This document shows, piece by piece, positions 9,381-17,196 of a stretch of 64,000 nucleotides of DNA. The position numbers and the translations under genes were made by a program. The stretch is from NCBI RefSeq assembly GCF_022234545.1, contig NZ_JAIEUI010000003.1, positions 62,001 to 126,000 of the forward strand. The letters are read 5' to 3'. The number at the start of each line of letters is the position of its first letter. The stretch's first letter is position 1. Origin of the DNA: Paenibacillus piscarius. Lineage in GTDB: Bacteria > Bacillota > Bacilli > Paenibacillales > Paenibacillaceae. The notes under the pieces are model-generated. The model saw only the letters and a list, made by a program, of their open reading frames with translations. It was not told the DNA's origin and made no database searches.

Positions 9381-9763
9381 AACTAACAGAAATTTATGGG
9401 CTTCCTTTCGTAAGCATGACTGTCGTGTTTAGAGGAAGAGAGTTAAAGCTGGAGAAAGTGCTACTTGATACAGGCTCTGCAAGTACACTTCTAAACGCAG
9501 ACATTGTGCAGGAGATCGGTATGGTCCCTGAAGAAGATGATAACGTTGACATTATAAGGGGGGTAGGCGGTGTGGAGTATGTGTACACCAAGTACCTAGA
9601 TTCAATTATTGTTGATGAAGCTATACTTAATAATTTTCAAGTGGAAATCGGGAGTATGGATTATGGCATGGAAATCGACGGGATCCTTGGTTTTAACTTT
9701 TTGAAACAAACAGGGGCCGTAATTGACACTGGAGAACTGCAATTGAAAACCAACGTTTTCTAA
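9377..9763 (+). CDS. Retropepsin-like aspartyl protease family protein
   Basis: A 128-residue protein with the single-lobe aspartyl protease signature LLDTGSASTLLN near residue 31-42 and a second conserved segment IDGILGFNFL near 95-104. Retroviral-type proteases work as dimers of such lobes, so a homodimer is likely. No signal peptide or membrane segment is seen, which implies a cytoplasmic role, unlike pepsins. It is coupled by a four-base overlap to the 85-residue gene upstream. The substrate is not known. Confidence 0.85.
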   Translation: MKLTEIYGLPFVSMTVVFRGRELKLEKVLLDTGSASTLLNADIVQEIGMVPEEDDNVDIIRGVGGVEYVYTKYLDSIIVDEAILNNFQVEIGSMDYGMEIDGILGFNFLKQTGAVIDTGELQLKTNVF

Positions 9764-9840
9764 CGACATTCATTTGAGTATAATACCCAGTCAAATTCTC
9801 TTCGTACACCCCCACGCTCGGATTGTTCTGAAATAAATTA

Positions 9841-9868
9841 AAAACACCCATTAAGGGTGTCTTTTTTT
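9841..9868 (+). terminator. Terminator after the retropepsin-like gene
   Basis: ACACCC pairs with GGGTGT across a five-base loop and is followed by seven T residues. Confidence 0.75.
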
Positions 9869-9906
9869 AATGACTTCGAGTTTCTTGAAACGTGTATTAT
9901 TTAGTA

Positions 9907-11406
9907 TTAATTGAGGTCAGAAATATTAAGTTTGACATTTTCCTGTTCGGTTAAACCATTATCAGTAAGCCATGATAAATCAATAAAGGCTAATTTTGTT
10001 ATATCCTTTGAATCTATCCTATTAAAGATGTAAAACTCCGAAGTTGCTTCTGACTGCTCCAAAGTCATTTTGTTCATATTTTGAAATTTGTATGATAATC
10101 TTGTAGTAATATTTAAATTGTTTTTTTTAATAATACCGCTATACCATAATTCATTATCCCTATAATAAACATTTACATTAATAGTCCAATTCTCTGATTT
10201 ACCTGTATACATCGTAAGTTCATTAGGCTTTGCTATTTGTATAGATGCATCTTTACTTACCTCTAGAAGAGTTCTGGAGCTCGTTGAGATATAGAGGTAA
10301 TTACCATCCTCAGCAATTAACTTACCATCAAGTAAGGTGCCTTTAATACGAATATCCTCACTTTTAGTCAACCCAACAATATTTAAAGCAGAACCGAGGT
10401 AGTTCCCTGTTGAGAACATCATATAACATAGTAAGGGAACAAATACAACTATAAAAAGCGATAATACAAATAATATATAAAAACAGAATTCGACGAAAGA
10501 ATAGGTATATTTAGGAGGCTTTCCTTTTTGTTGTTTGCTTTTCTGCTTTCCTGCTGTAAGCCACCCTTTTTGCTTTATCTTTATCGAAATGATACTTAAT
10601 CCTATAACTATGACTAAATATAATAGTAACGACAAAATCAGTCCTAGCTGCTTACTTAAGAATAGGGGGAAAGGAGAAGATACAATTATCACAATGCCTA
10701 TAATCTTATAATATTTTAATATAATATTTGCTATATAACGAGCGGATAGAATTAATATAGAAACAGCAAATGGAAAAAACCAAATAAAGGAAAATCTTCC
10801 TAATTCCGAAACTTCAAAAGAAGAATTGGCATTAAATAAAATAAAAAGCAAACTTATAGTTGAGGAACATACAAAATAAATAGAACTGAAAAACAAAAAT
10901 GATTTTCCTAATCCCTTTAATTTGTATATAGATATAAAGAAGGCAACTATCCCTGAAAAGATGAAGCCAGCGATATAACAAGATGAACGATTAATTGGGA
11001 TGCTCTTTATTACGATATCTAAAAGCGAATGATCAGTCGCACCAAAAAAATATCCATAAAGAATGAGATACCCCATGAAATAAAATAATGGAAATGACCC
11101 TAATAAACCTAAAATTACTTTCAGAGCATATACGAACAAGTTGCCAACCAGGAATTGCTGCCATTGTCGAATAGTAAGGTTTTCTATTATTAAATAGAGC
11201 TTTAGATGAGAAAGTACTTCTTTTTCCTTTAGGCCTAACAATAATGCGAGTTCTTTCGTATTATTGTTCAAATCTGTTAGTTTTGATTCTAAAAATTCTT
11301 TATAGCCTATTCCAAATATATTAACGAAATTCGATTCAAATTCTTCGTTAATTTCACCATGATAAATATCAAGAAATAGTATCTTATTGAACGTCGTATT
11401 CTCCAC
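9907..11406 (-). CDS. Polytopic membrane protein of unknown function
   Basis: A 499-residue protein I do not recognise. It has an N-terminal soluble segment of about 80 residues, about eight hydrophobic helices (roughly 85-330), a basic cytoplasmic loop rich in Lys and Gln (about 275-295) and a C-terminal soluble domain of about 150 residues rich in beta-type sequence. The start is GTG with AAAGG upstream. The gene is markedly AT-rich, with many ATA and TTA codons, unlike the genes left of 9 kb, and it stands alone on the minus strand. This fits a recent acquisition. It could be a surface sensor or part of an accessory defence or stress module, but nothing in the sequence proves that. Confidence 0.8.
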   Translation of the reverse strand: MENTTFNKILFLDIYHGEINEEFESNFVNIFGIGYKEFLESKLTDLNNNTKELALLLGLKEKEVLSHLKLYLIIENLTIRQWQQFLVGNLFVYALKVILGLLGSFPLFYFMGYLILYGYFFGATDHSLLDIVIKSIPINRSSCYIAGFIFSGIVAFFISIYKLKGLGKSFLFFSSIYFVCSSTISLLFILFNANSSFEVSELGRFSFIWFFPFAVSILILSARYIANIILKYYKIIGIVIIVSSPFPLFLSKQLGLILSLLLYLVIVIGLSIISIKIKQKGWLTAGKQKSKQQKGKPPKYTYSFVEFCFYILFVLSLFIVVFVPLLCYMMFSTGNYLGSALNIVGLTKSEDIRIKGTLLDGKLIAEDGNYLYISTSSRTLLEVSKDASIQIAKPNELTMYTGKSENWTINVNVYYRDNELWYSGIIKKNNLNITTRLSYKFQNMNKMTLEQSEATSEFYIFNRIDSKDITKLAFIDLSWLTDNGLTEQENVKLNISDLN

Positions 11407-11629
11407 TTAAAACAACCTTTCAAAAAATAGATGAGTATGGACAAAATTACTTTACCATTTAAACCAAGTAATTGATGTAACAATGATTATATGACAAAGA
11501 AGGAAGTCTACTTTTTAGAAATAGAAAAGAACGTTTTACGTTTTATTAGAGACTTTTTTATTTTATTTCTTAGATGGTCTTTTTGATATCCTTTTGATAA
11601 AATGTACATACGTTATAACTTTTATTACT

Positions 11630-11644
11630 GTTATAAGTTATAAC
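11630..11644. promoter_or_regulatory. Palindromic operator-like site upstream of the AbrB-Doc pair
   Basis: GTTATAAGTTATAAC is a perfect inverted repeat about one central G. A further self-complementary GTTATAAC lies at 11612-11619. The antitoxin start is 43 bp downstream. Toxin-antitoxin operons are commonly repressed by the antitoxin at such palindromes, so this is the likely autoregulatory site. Confidence 0.5.
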
Positions 11645-11687
11645 TTAAAGCGTAAAGATCATACTATAAGAGGCAGGGTGAAATAAA

Positions 11688-11981
11688 ATGGATGGTGTGA
11701 TCAAAGTGACGAAGGATCAATCGAAGGTGACCCGTTATTCCCGAAAGATTGGGCGAATGGGGAATAGCTTGGGCGTGAGCTTGCCAAAAGCTCTTGCGGA
11801 TAAAATGAGTATCTCTCAGGGAGATGAAATCGAGTTTATTGAAAATGAAAGTGGAGAAGTGGTGTTGAGAAAAAGCCGGGCAGCTCTGTTGCCTGAACAG
11901 GTTCGTCCTGAGGTGTTGGAGGCGTTCTTCGATGTGTTTGAAGAGGATCTGGGCATTCTTGAAGATCTAAGGGATCGTTAA
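11688..11981 (+). CDS. AbrB/MazE/SpoVT-fold antitoxin
   Basis: A 97-residue protein with a swapped-hairpin AbrB-type DNA-binding domain near residues 17-64 (RKIGRMGNSLGVSLPKALAD, then ISQGDEIEFIEN). The C-terminal tail is acidic and likely disordered (about 70-97), which is where such antitoxins wrap their toxin. It lies one base before the doc gene. It should neutralise the toxin and repress the operon, probably at the palindromes just upstream. The AbrB fold in place of the classical Phd antitoxin is a known combination. Confidence 0.88.
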   Translation: MDGVIKVTKDQSKVTRYSRKIGRMGNSLGVSLPKALADKMSISQGDEIEFIENESGEVVLRKSRAALLPEQVRPEVLEAFFDVFEEDLGILEDLRDR

Positions 11982-11982
11982 T

Positions 11983-12375
11983 ATGACTATCTTTCTTAGC
12001 AGGGAAGAGGTTATTACAGCACACCATTTCATGATGAAAAGAATGAATGACGCAGATCAAGCAGGAGTGAAGGATCACGGCCTGCTGGAGTCTGCGGTAC
12101 ATAGACCGCAACAAAGTATTTTTGGCGAGGATGCTTACCCCTCTGTATTCGATAAGGCAGCCGCATTGCTGGAATCGCTCGTCAAAAACCATTGCTTTCA
12201 TAATGGCAATAAACGAACAGCCTATCTGGTCACGAAATCAATTTTGATGCTGAACGGGTACCATCTAAAGATGCAACGGGAGTTTGCAGTAGAATTTGTA
12301 GTAGACATTGCCAAAGGCGTACATTCATTAGAAATTATGGCTTATACCTTAAAAAAATATTCTGAGGAACAATAA
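11983..12375 (+). CDS. doc: Death-on-curing (Doc) family toxin
   Basis: A 130-residue Fic/Doc protein. The catalytic loop HCFHNGNKR (HxFxNGNxR) is complete near residues 70-78, and the N-terminal FLSREEVITAHH helix is typical of Doc. Doc toxins phosphorylate elongation factor Tu and stop translation, a reversible growth arrest. The upstream AbrB-type gene ends one base before this start, so the two form a type II toxin-antitoxin operon. No catalytic residue is missing, so it is probably active. Confidence 0.92.
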   Translation: MTIFLSREEVITAHHFMMKRMNDADQAGVKDHGLLESAVHRPQQSIFGEDAYPSVFDKAAALLESLVKNHCFHNGNKRTAYLVTKSILMLNGYHLKMQREFAVEFVVDIAKGVHSLEIMAYTLKKYSEEQ

Positions 12376-12390
12376 AGGTAAGGTGTACAA

Positions 12391-12648
12391 ATGGCTGATG
12401 AATATATCTGGGTTATTTTTGTTGCTGAGCAGACGGGCCGATTTCCTGAATTTTATCCTATTGGAGCGTTTACAGAGCGTGACAAGGCTGTTAAAGAAAT
12501 AGACAAGCTGCCTAAGGATAAGAATTATCAGCTTCTAAGGCTGCATGTTAACCGGATGTTTCCGTATTATCATAAGAAGAGCGGGGAGTTGGTTGGAATG
12601 GATGCGATTCATCATGAGCATTTCCATTTCAAGGAGATGGACGAATAA
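12391..12648 (+). CDS. Small hypothetical protein
   Basis: An 85-residue soluble protein (MADEYIWVIFVAEQTGRFPE) with His- and acid-rich C-terminus (HHEHFHFKEMDE). The start has AAGGTAAGG upstream. It begins 15 bp after the toxin gene on the same strand and could be cotranscribed with it. The pattern of a short beta-strand followed by an amphipathic helix (FTERDKAVKEIDKL) resembles small proteins of the DUF7336 type, but I cannot assign a function. Confidence 0.7.
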   Translation: MADEYIWVIFVAEQTGRFPEFYPIGAFTERDKAVKEIDKLPKDKNYQLLRLHVNRMFPYYHKKSGELVGMDAIHHEHFHFKEMDE

Positions 12649-12676
12649 GTTCAACTAAGTCAAGGAGGCTTCTTAT

Positions 12677-13027
12677 ATGAGAGCAGCAGAGCTGCCGCTG
12701 AACAATGGCCCTATAATCCGCAAAGAAAAAATAATTGCTTCAAAGATGATTCGTATCTATTGCAAGAGAAAACATCATGAGCAGGAGCTTTGTGAGGAAT
12801 GTCAGCAATTAAATCAGTATGTTATGAAAAGACTCTCCTCTTGCAAATTCGGTGAAGAGAAAACGGCTTGTGCGAAGTGTCCGATTCATTGTTATACACC
12901 AGTCTACCGCCAAAAAATCAAAGGGGTTATGCGTTTCTCAGGACCATGGATGCTGCTGTATCATCCGTTAGAATCCATAAGGCATATCCCCTTACCAGAA
13001 AAGTTGAAAAGACCGCTGTCCCGATAG
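12677..13027 (+). CDS. YgbA-like (nitrous oxide-stimulated promoter) family protein
   Basis: A 116-residue protein with the full conserved pattern of the YgbA_NO family: KMIRIYC, then LCEECQQL, CKFGEEKTACAKCPIHCYTP and VMRFSGPWMLLYHP. Seven or so Cys residues in CxxC-like arrangements suggest metal or Fe-S binding. In enterobacteria ygbA is induced by nitric oxide through NsrR; in Firmicutes its role is not settled. The start has AAGGAGG nine bases upstream. No NO-responsive operator was recognised here. Confidence 0.82.
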   Translation: MRAAELPLNNGPIIRKEKIIASKMIRIYCKRKHHEQELCEECQQLNQYVMKRLSSCKFGEEKTACAKCPIHCYTPVYRQKIKGVMRFSGPWMLLYHPLESIRHIPLPEKLKRPLSR

Positions 13028-13066
13028 CGGGCACAGCCATCTCTCACGGCTGCCGGGCAAATGGGA

Positions 13067-13609
13067 CTACACCATCCCCTGCTCAACCCACTCCCGCTTC
13101 AATATCGCGAACTGCTGGGTGTTCTCGTACTTCGGCGTTCCGTCTTCGTGCGTGGTGAAGGAGATGAATTCGAGGAAGCAGCCCTCCCGGCGCATCCCCA
13201 GCTTCTCGCAGAGCTTCTGCGATCTGGAGTTGTCGTCCTCGACATAGGCGTAGATGCGTCTGGCCTCCTGCTCCAGGAAAAGATAACGCAGCAGCGCGCG
13301 GGCGCTCTCGCTGGCATAGCCTTTGCCTTCGTAGGCCGGATTGAAATGCCAGCCCACGTTGTAGGTATCCGGCTCCTCCTTCATGCAGAACAGATCGCCA
13401 ATGATTGCCCCGGTCTCCTTCAGCGTGACGGCCAGATGCGAGTCATCCTGACTCCGTTCCCTGGCGGCTGCGATGGCTTCGTCTAACGTAGAGAGACGGT
13501 CGCTAAGGAAGCAATTCACCCGCGGATTCGCTAAGTACTCCAGCATCCCCGGTGCATCTGACTCCCGGAAGTTTCTGATGATTAATCGCTCGGTACTGAT
13601 CTCTTGCAT
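13067..13609 (-). CDS. GNAT N-acetyltransferase (RimJ/RimL type)
   Basis: A 180-residue single-domain acetyltransferase. It starts ISTERLIIRNFRESD, typical of the RimJ/RimL group, and shows the acetyl-CoA-binding motif YEGKGYASESARALL and a C-terminal NSRSQKLCEKLGMRREG segment. The ATG has AAGGAGG upstream. It lies 12 bp downstream of the histidine kinase gene on the same strand, so it is probably the third gene of that operon. The acceptor (amino group of a protein, antibiotic or metabolite) is not known. Confidence 0.88.
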   Translation of the reverse strand: MQEISTERLIIRNFRESDAPGMLEYLANPRVNCFLSDRLSTLDEAIAAARERSQDDSHLAVTLKETGAIIGDLFCMKEEPDTYNVGWHFNPAYEGKGYASESARALLRYLFLEQEARRIYAYVEDDNSRSQKLCEKLGMRREGCFLEFISFTTHEDGTPKYENTQQFAILKREWVEQGMV

Positions 13610-13621
13610 GATGGTTCCTCC

Positions 13622-14962
13622 TTAAGATTGGGGTTGCGTGGTATTGACCGGCAAACGGATGTGGACGGAATACCTGCCGCCAGTAGATGTGAACGTGATT
13701 TGGCCCCTATGCTGGCTGATGATTTTCTGGCAGGTCTTGAGGCCGATCCCGGTGCTATGAACCTCATGAGCCTCCGTGTTGATAACATTCGTGATCTCCA
13801 TCAACAGCCAGTGGCCTTCAATCCTATAAGCAATAGTGACGGGAGCAGACGTATCGGCGTACTTCGTAATGTTGGAGAAAAGGTTGTCGAATACCCGCCT
13901 GAAGGAGATCAGGTGAAGCTCCACGAGGAACGGAACAGGAGCAAAGGCAGACTCCCACTCCACCCGGAAGCCGCGACTCTCCAGCAGCATCGACTGCTCA
14001 TCGAATAACTGATCCATGAGCTGAATCCCGTCGTAGGACTCGAACTCCAGGTCACTCTCCTCTGTATTGTACACGGTGAAATACTCGAATAGCTTATCGG
14101 ACAGATGCTTGATCTGATAGGCTTTTTCCCTGCTGTTATGGATGTATTTCGCTAACGCTTCCTGATCCTGATACTTCTTGTATTCGATGATGTCCAGGTA
14201 GCCGACCAAAGCGGTGAGCGGTGTCCGCAGATCGTGGGACATGGCGGTGACCAGCTCGCTGTTGGCCAATCTGGCCTGCTCCTCGCTCTCCAGACGTTCG
14301 ATGAACGACTTCCGCATCTCATTAATGCTCTGGGCCAGGGACGACAGCTCATCCTTCCCCTTCAGGGTAATCTCATAGTCCAGATTTCCGCCCTCCAGAA
14401 TCTTAATCTCCTTCTCCAGCACGCCAATATAAGAGGTCTTCTTGTTGATGAAGAACAGGACCAGCACGATGAAGAATAGGAACGACAGAATTACACCCAG
14501 AAACGTAATGAGGTTGTAGTACTTGTACTCAAAAAAATACTCCATATACACCTGAGCAGCCGTATCCGCAAAGGTAACTGTGGAATACTGGGATTTGCTG
14601 AAAATGTCAGGGTCCGGCAGAAACCTTGTATTCTCAGTCTTGATCGTGTACCCGTCCGTAGAGTAGAGAAATTGGTTATCCTTATAGAGATAGAGGTTCA
14701 CGTATTTGGCTTTTCGGACCCATTCCGCGATTCTTTCGTCATCCTTAAGCGCAAGATGCTGCCCGGAGATATATTCCTGGAGTGCCGGAAGAGCTTGCTC
14801 TTCTTGCTTGTGAATGAACGAGCTTCTGGTCCGGTAATGCTCCAGCAGATCTTCGCCTGCGGACTGCAGCAGCAGGAACAGCAGGGCAGAAGCCGTGAAC
14901 GAACCGATCAGGCACAGGATCAATTTCAGCTTCAGCCTGCTCCAGCGCAGCTTGTTATTCAA
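13622..14962 (-). CDS. Two-component sensor histidine kinase
   Basis: A 446-residue membrane kinase with two transmembrane helices (about 12-33 and 155-178), an extracytoplasmic sensor of about 120 residues, a HAMP linker, the H-box MSHDLRTPLTALVGYLD (phospho-accepting His near residue 243) and an ATPase domain with N-box DNLFSN and STGIGLKTCQKI. The usual DxGxG G1 box is not visible; the segment between N-box and G2 is short, as in a VanS-like subgroup. It overlaps the response regulator gene by eight bases. It probably senses a cell-envelope signal. Confidence 0.9.
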   Translation of the reverse strand: MNNKLRWSRLKLKLILCLIGSFTASALLFLLLQSAGEDLLEHYRTRSSFIHKQEEQALPALQEYISGQHLALKDDERIAEWVRKAKYVNLYLYKDNQFLYSTDGYTIKTENTRFLPDPDIFSKSQYSTVTFADTAAQVYMEYFFEYKYYNLITFLGVILSFLFFIVLVLFFINKKTSYIGVLEKEIKILEGGNLDYEITLKGKDELSSLAQSINEMRKSFIERLESEEQARLANSELVTAMSHDLRTPLTALVGYLDIIEYKKYQDQEALAKYIHNSREKAYQIKHLSDKLFEYFTVYNTEESDLEFESYDGIQLMDQLFDEQSMLLESRGFRVEWESAFAPVPFLVELHLISFRRVFDNLFSNITKYADTSAPVTIAYRIEGHWLLMEITNVINTEAHEVHSTGIGLKTCQKIISQHRGQITFTSTGGRYSVHIRLPVNTTQPQS

Positions 14963-15659
14963 TGCGGTACCCCTTTCCCCAGACGGTTCTGATAAACTTC
15001 GGATTCTGCGGGTCCTTCTCCAGCTTCATGCGCAGATTGCGGATATGAACCATCACCGTATTATTGCAGCTATAGAAATAAGGCTCGCCCCATACGCTCT
15101 CATACAAATTCTGCGCCGAGAAAATCTTATTGCGGTTACTGGCCATCAGCGCCAGCAGCTTGTACTCAATTTCGGTCAGGGTCAGCTCCTTCTCATTCAT
15201 CCTAACCTCGTTGACGGCAGTATTCACGCTTAGCCCGTTGAAGGTGATTACTTCTGAGGGGGCGGAGGTATCCTCCTTGCCTTTGTAGACATAATACCGC
15301 CTAAGCAAGGCCTTCACCCGGGACACGAGTTCGGTGTAGGAGAAGGGTTTGGACAGGTAGTCGTCACTTCCGGCCGAGAAGGCGAGGGTTTTGTCCGAAT
15401 CCTGGGTCTTAGCTGTCAAAAAAAGAATAGGCGCACTGGTCATCTCACGAATCTCCACGCAAGCCTTGAAGCCCGATTTCCGGGGCATCATAATATCCAG
15501 AATAATCAGGTCGATGGTATCGTCTACTTTATTCACGGCATCTTCACCGTCAACAGCTTCAATGACATGGTATTGCTCACTCTCCAGCAGCACCCGGACA
15601 ATCTCCCGGATCTCGTGGTTATCGTCGGCAATAAGTATGGTCTTCGCCGAATTCATCAT
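14955..15659 (-). CDS. OmpR-family response regulator
   Basis: A 234-residue regulator: receiver domain with acidic pocket near DD(13-14), phospho-accepting Asp in LIILDIMMP near residue 55 and Lys in LSKPFS near 104, then a winged-helix DNA-binding domain ending in IRTVWGKGYRIE. It is translated first in the operon and overlaps the kinase gene. Tandem CTTAAG motifs with 10-bp spacing in the divergent intergenic region are good candidates for its binding site, which would put the TVP38 gene under its control. Confidence 0.93.
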   Translation of the reverse strand: MMNSAKTILIADDNHEIREIVRVLLESEQYHVIEAVDGEDAVNKVDDTIDLIILDIMMPRKSGFKACVEIREMTSAPILFLTAKTQDSDKTLAFSAGSDDYLSKPFSYTELVSRVKALLRRYYVYKGKEDTSAPSEVITFNGLSVNTAVNEVRMNEKELTLTEIEYKLLALMASNRNKIFSAQNLYESVWGEPYFYSCNNTVMVHIRNLRMKLEKDPQNPKFIRTVWGKGYRIE

Positions 15660-15742
15660 TTTCCATCTCCTCCCTTCCCGGGCATTCGTCGTGCTTACAT
15701 TATAGATTGTCCATAGCGCTTAAACCACCGGATGACAGGCGA

Positions 15743-15795
15743 CTTAAGAATTCTTAAGGAGTTCCATGCCCGGATCTTAAGAATATTCACCTAAG
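15743..15795. promoter_or_regulatory. Repeated CTTAAG boxes between the two-component operon and TVP38 gene
   Basis: CTTAAGAATTCTTAAG (a perfect 16-bp palindrome that is also a 10-bp-spaced direct repeat of CTTAAG) is followed 33 bp downstream of its start by CTTAAGAATATTCACCTAAG. OmpR-type regulators bind such 10-11 bp-spaced boxes. The second copy sits just upstream of a possible -10 (TATCAT, 15803-15808) for the rightward gene, the placement expected for activation. Confidence 0.5.
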
Positions 15796-15834
15796 CTGGA
15801 GATATCATAAGCCAGTGAAGAGAGGGATTCGTCC

Positions 15835-16533
15835 ATGGATTGGTTATTACAGAACAAGCGGGTCAGCAAGGTTCTCCTCGCTTGCGTAGGCCTTGTGATC
15901 ACTATTGTATTCATCAGATACCTGCCGGAGCTTCTGCGCCTGACGATGTCGCTGGATGCCTTCCGGGATTATATCCTTTCCACGGGGAAGCTAGGGCCGG
16001 TGATGCTGGTTCTCTTCCAGATTCTCCAGACGGTGATCGCTCCCATACCGGGAGAGGTCGTTCAGATTGCCGGGGGCTACATCTATGGGACAACGCTGGG
16101 TGCGGTCTACGTGACCGGGGGGATGATGCTGGGGGCGATGATTGCCTTCTATTTCACCAGATTCCTGGGCGGATCTTTCATTGAGAGACTGCTGCAGAAG
16201 GATAAGTTCAAGTGGATGCGGGGGATGATGGATAATAACAAATTCTCGATTTTCCTGTTTATTATCTTCATTATTCCCGGATTTCCCAAGGATATGTTCA
16301 TCTATGCAGCCGGGTTGACGACGATGAAGCCCTTAAGATTCTTTATGATCCTGCTCATCGCCCGATTCCCGTGGCTGCTGGCCTCCGTAAGCGTTGGAGC
16401 TAATATCTACGATAAGAATTATGGACCCACCATCGTCATCTCCGTTATCTCCGTCATAGCCTTTATCTTGGGATTAATCTATAAGGACAAGCTGATTCAT
16501 AAATTATCTTCTTTTAAAAGGGGAGAAGAGTGA
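15835..16533 (+). CDS. TVP38/TMEM64 (VTT domain) membrane protein
   Basis: A 232-residue integral membrane protein with five to six hydrophobic segments and the VTT/SNARE-associated core: IAPIPGEVVQIAGGYIYG (about 77-94) followed by FLGGSFIERLL and IIPGFPKDMFIYAAGLT. DedA/VTT proteins act in membrane-lipid flipping or transport; TVP38 members are less well defined. The gene diverges from a two-component operon and has CTTAAG boxes before it, so it is probably the output of that system in an envelope response. Confidence 0.9.
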   Translation: MDWLLQNKRVSKVLLACVGLVITIVFIRYLPELLRLTMSLDAFRDYILSTGKLGPVMLVLFQILQTVIAPIPGEVVQIAGGYIYGTTLGAVYVTGGMMLGAMIAFYFTRFLGGSFIERLLQKDKFKWMRGMMDNNKFSIFLFIIFIIPGFPKDMFIYAAGLTTMKPLRFFMILLIARFPWLLASVSVGANIYDKNYGPTIVISVISVIAFILGLIYKDKLIHKLSSFKRGEE

Positions 16534-16604
16534 GCTGTAGCCGCAACATGTAGGCATGATGTCTGTAACTTGGACATAGAGTGGAACTACAGGAGGCGGT
16601 GCAT

Positions 16605-16994
16605 ATGTTAATTCAGCTTAGTATTGCTTTGGCTGCGGTTGCTTTTGTCGGACTGGTGGTATTCGTGATTCTTACGCTGCGCAAAGGAATGACCACACTT
16701 GGAGAGACCAACAAGACGCTGGGCGAGGTGAGGAATGCCATTCACGGGTTAACGGGAGAGGCGACGCAGCTGATTCACACCGCAAATCAGGTCACCCGGG
16801 ATGTGAAGGGGAAGATCAAGACCATCGATCCGATTTTTGAATCCGCGCACAATGTTGGAGAAGTCATTCAGACTGTGACCGAGACCTTCAAGAAGAATGC
16901 TACCGACATCGGCCAGAACCTGAGCCAAGAGCCTGAGAAGCCAGCGGTCAAAAGCAAAAGCGGACAGATCCGCGTCAATACGAAGTTTCAATGA
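16605..16994 (+). CDS. DUF948-type membrane-anchored coiled-coil protein
   Basis: A 129-residue protein with one N-terminal transmembrane helix (LIQLSIALAAVAFVGLVVFV) and a long amphipathic helix (TLGETNKTLGEVRNAI, then repeated Thr/Ile heptads), typical of DUF948/YtxG general-stress proteins. The ATG at 16605 has AGGAGG eight bases upstream; the longer frame beginning at 16581 has none. It follows the TVP38 gene by 71 bp and has its own terminator. Confidence 0.82.
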   Translation: MLIQLSIALAAVAFVGLVVFVILTLRKGMTTLGETNKTLGEVRNAIHGLTGEATQLIHTANQVTRDVKGKIKTIDPIFESAHNVGEVIQTVTETFKKNATDIGQNLSQEPEKPAVKSKSGQIRVNTKFQ

Positions 16995-17027
16995 CCTCAG
17001 CATCACCAATAGTGAGCGATAGTTCAA

Positions 17028-17051
17028 GGCACCCCGGACGGGTGTCTTTTT
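17028..17051 (+). terminator. Terminator after the DUF948 gene
   Basis: GGCACCC pairs with GGGTGTC around CGGAC and is followed by five T residues. Confidence 0.75.
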
Positions 17052-17196
17052 GCATGTAAGTATCATTTCGCTGCAAAATAATCATTTTCTCATAATAGCG
17101 CATAATCGTCGGAGAACTGAGCAAATGATTGTTTAGTACTATAGGGGCGTCTGCTATGCTCGGGGTGTTCACATACTCTAGTTAGGAGGCAATGGA

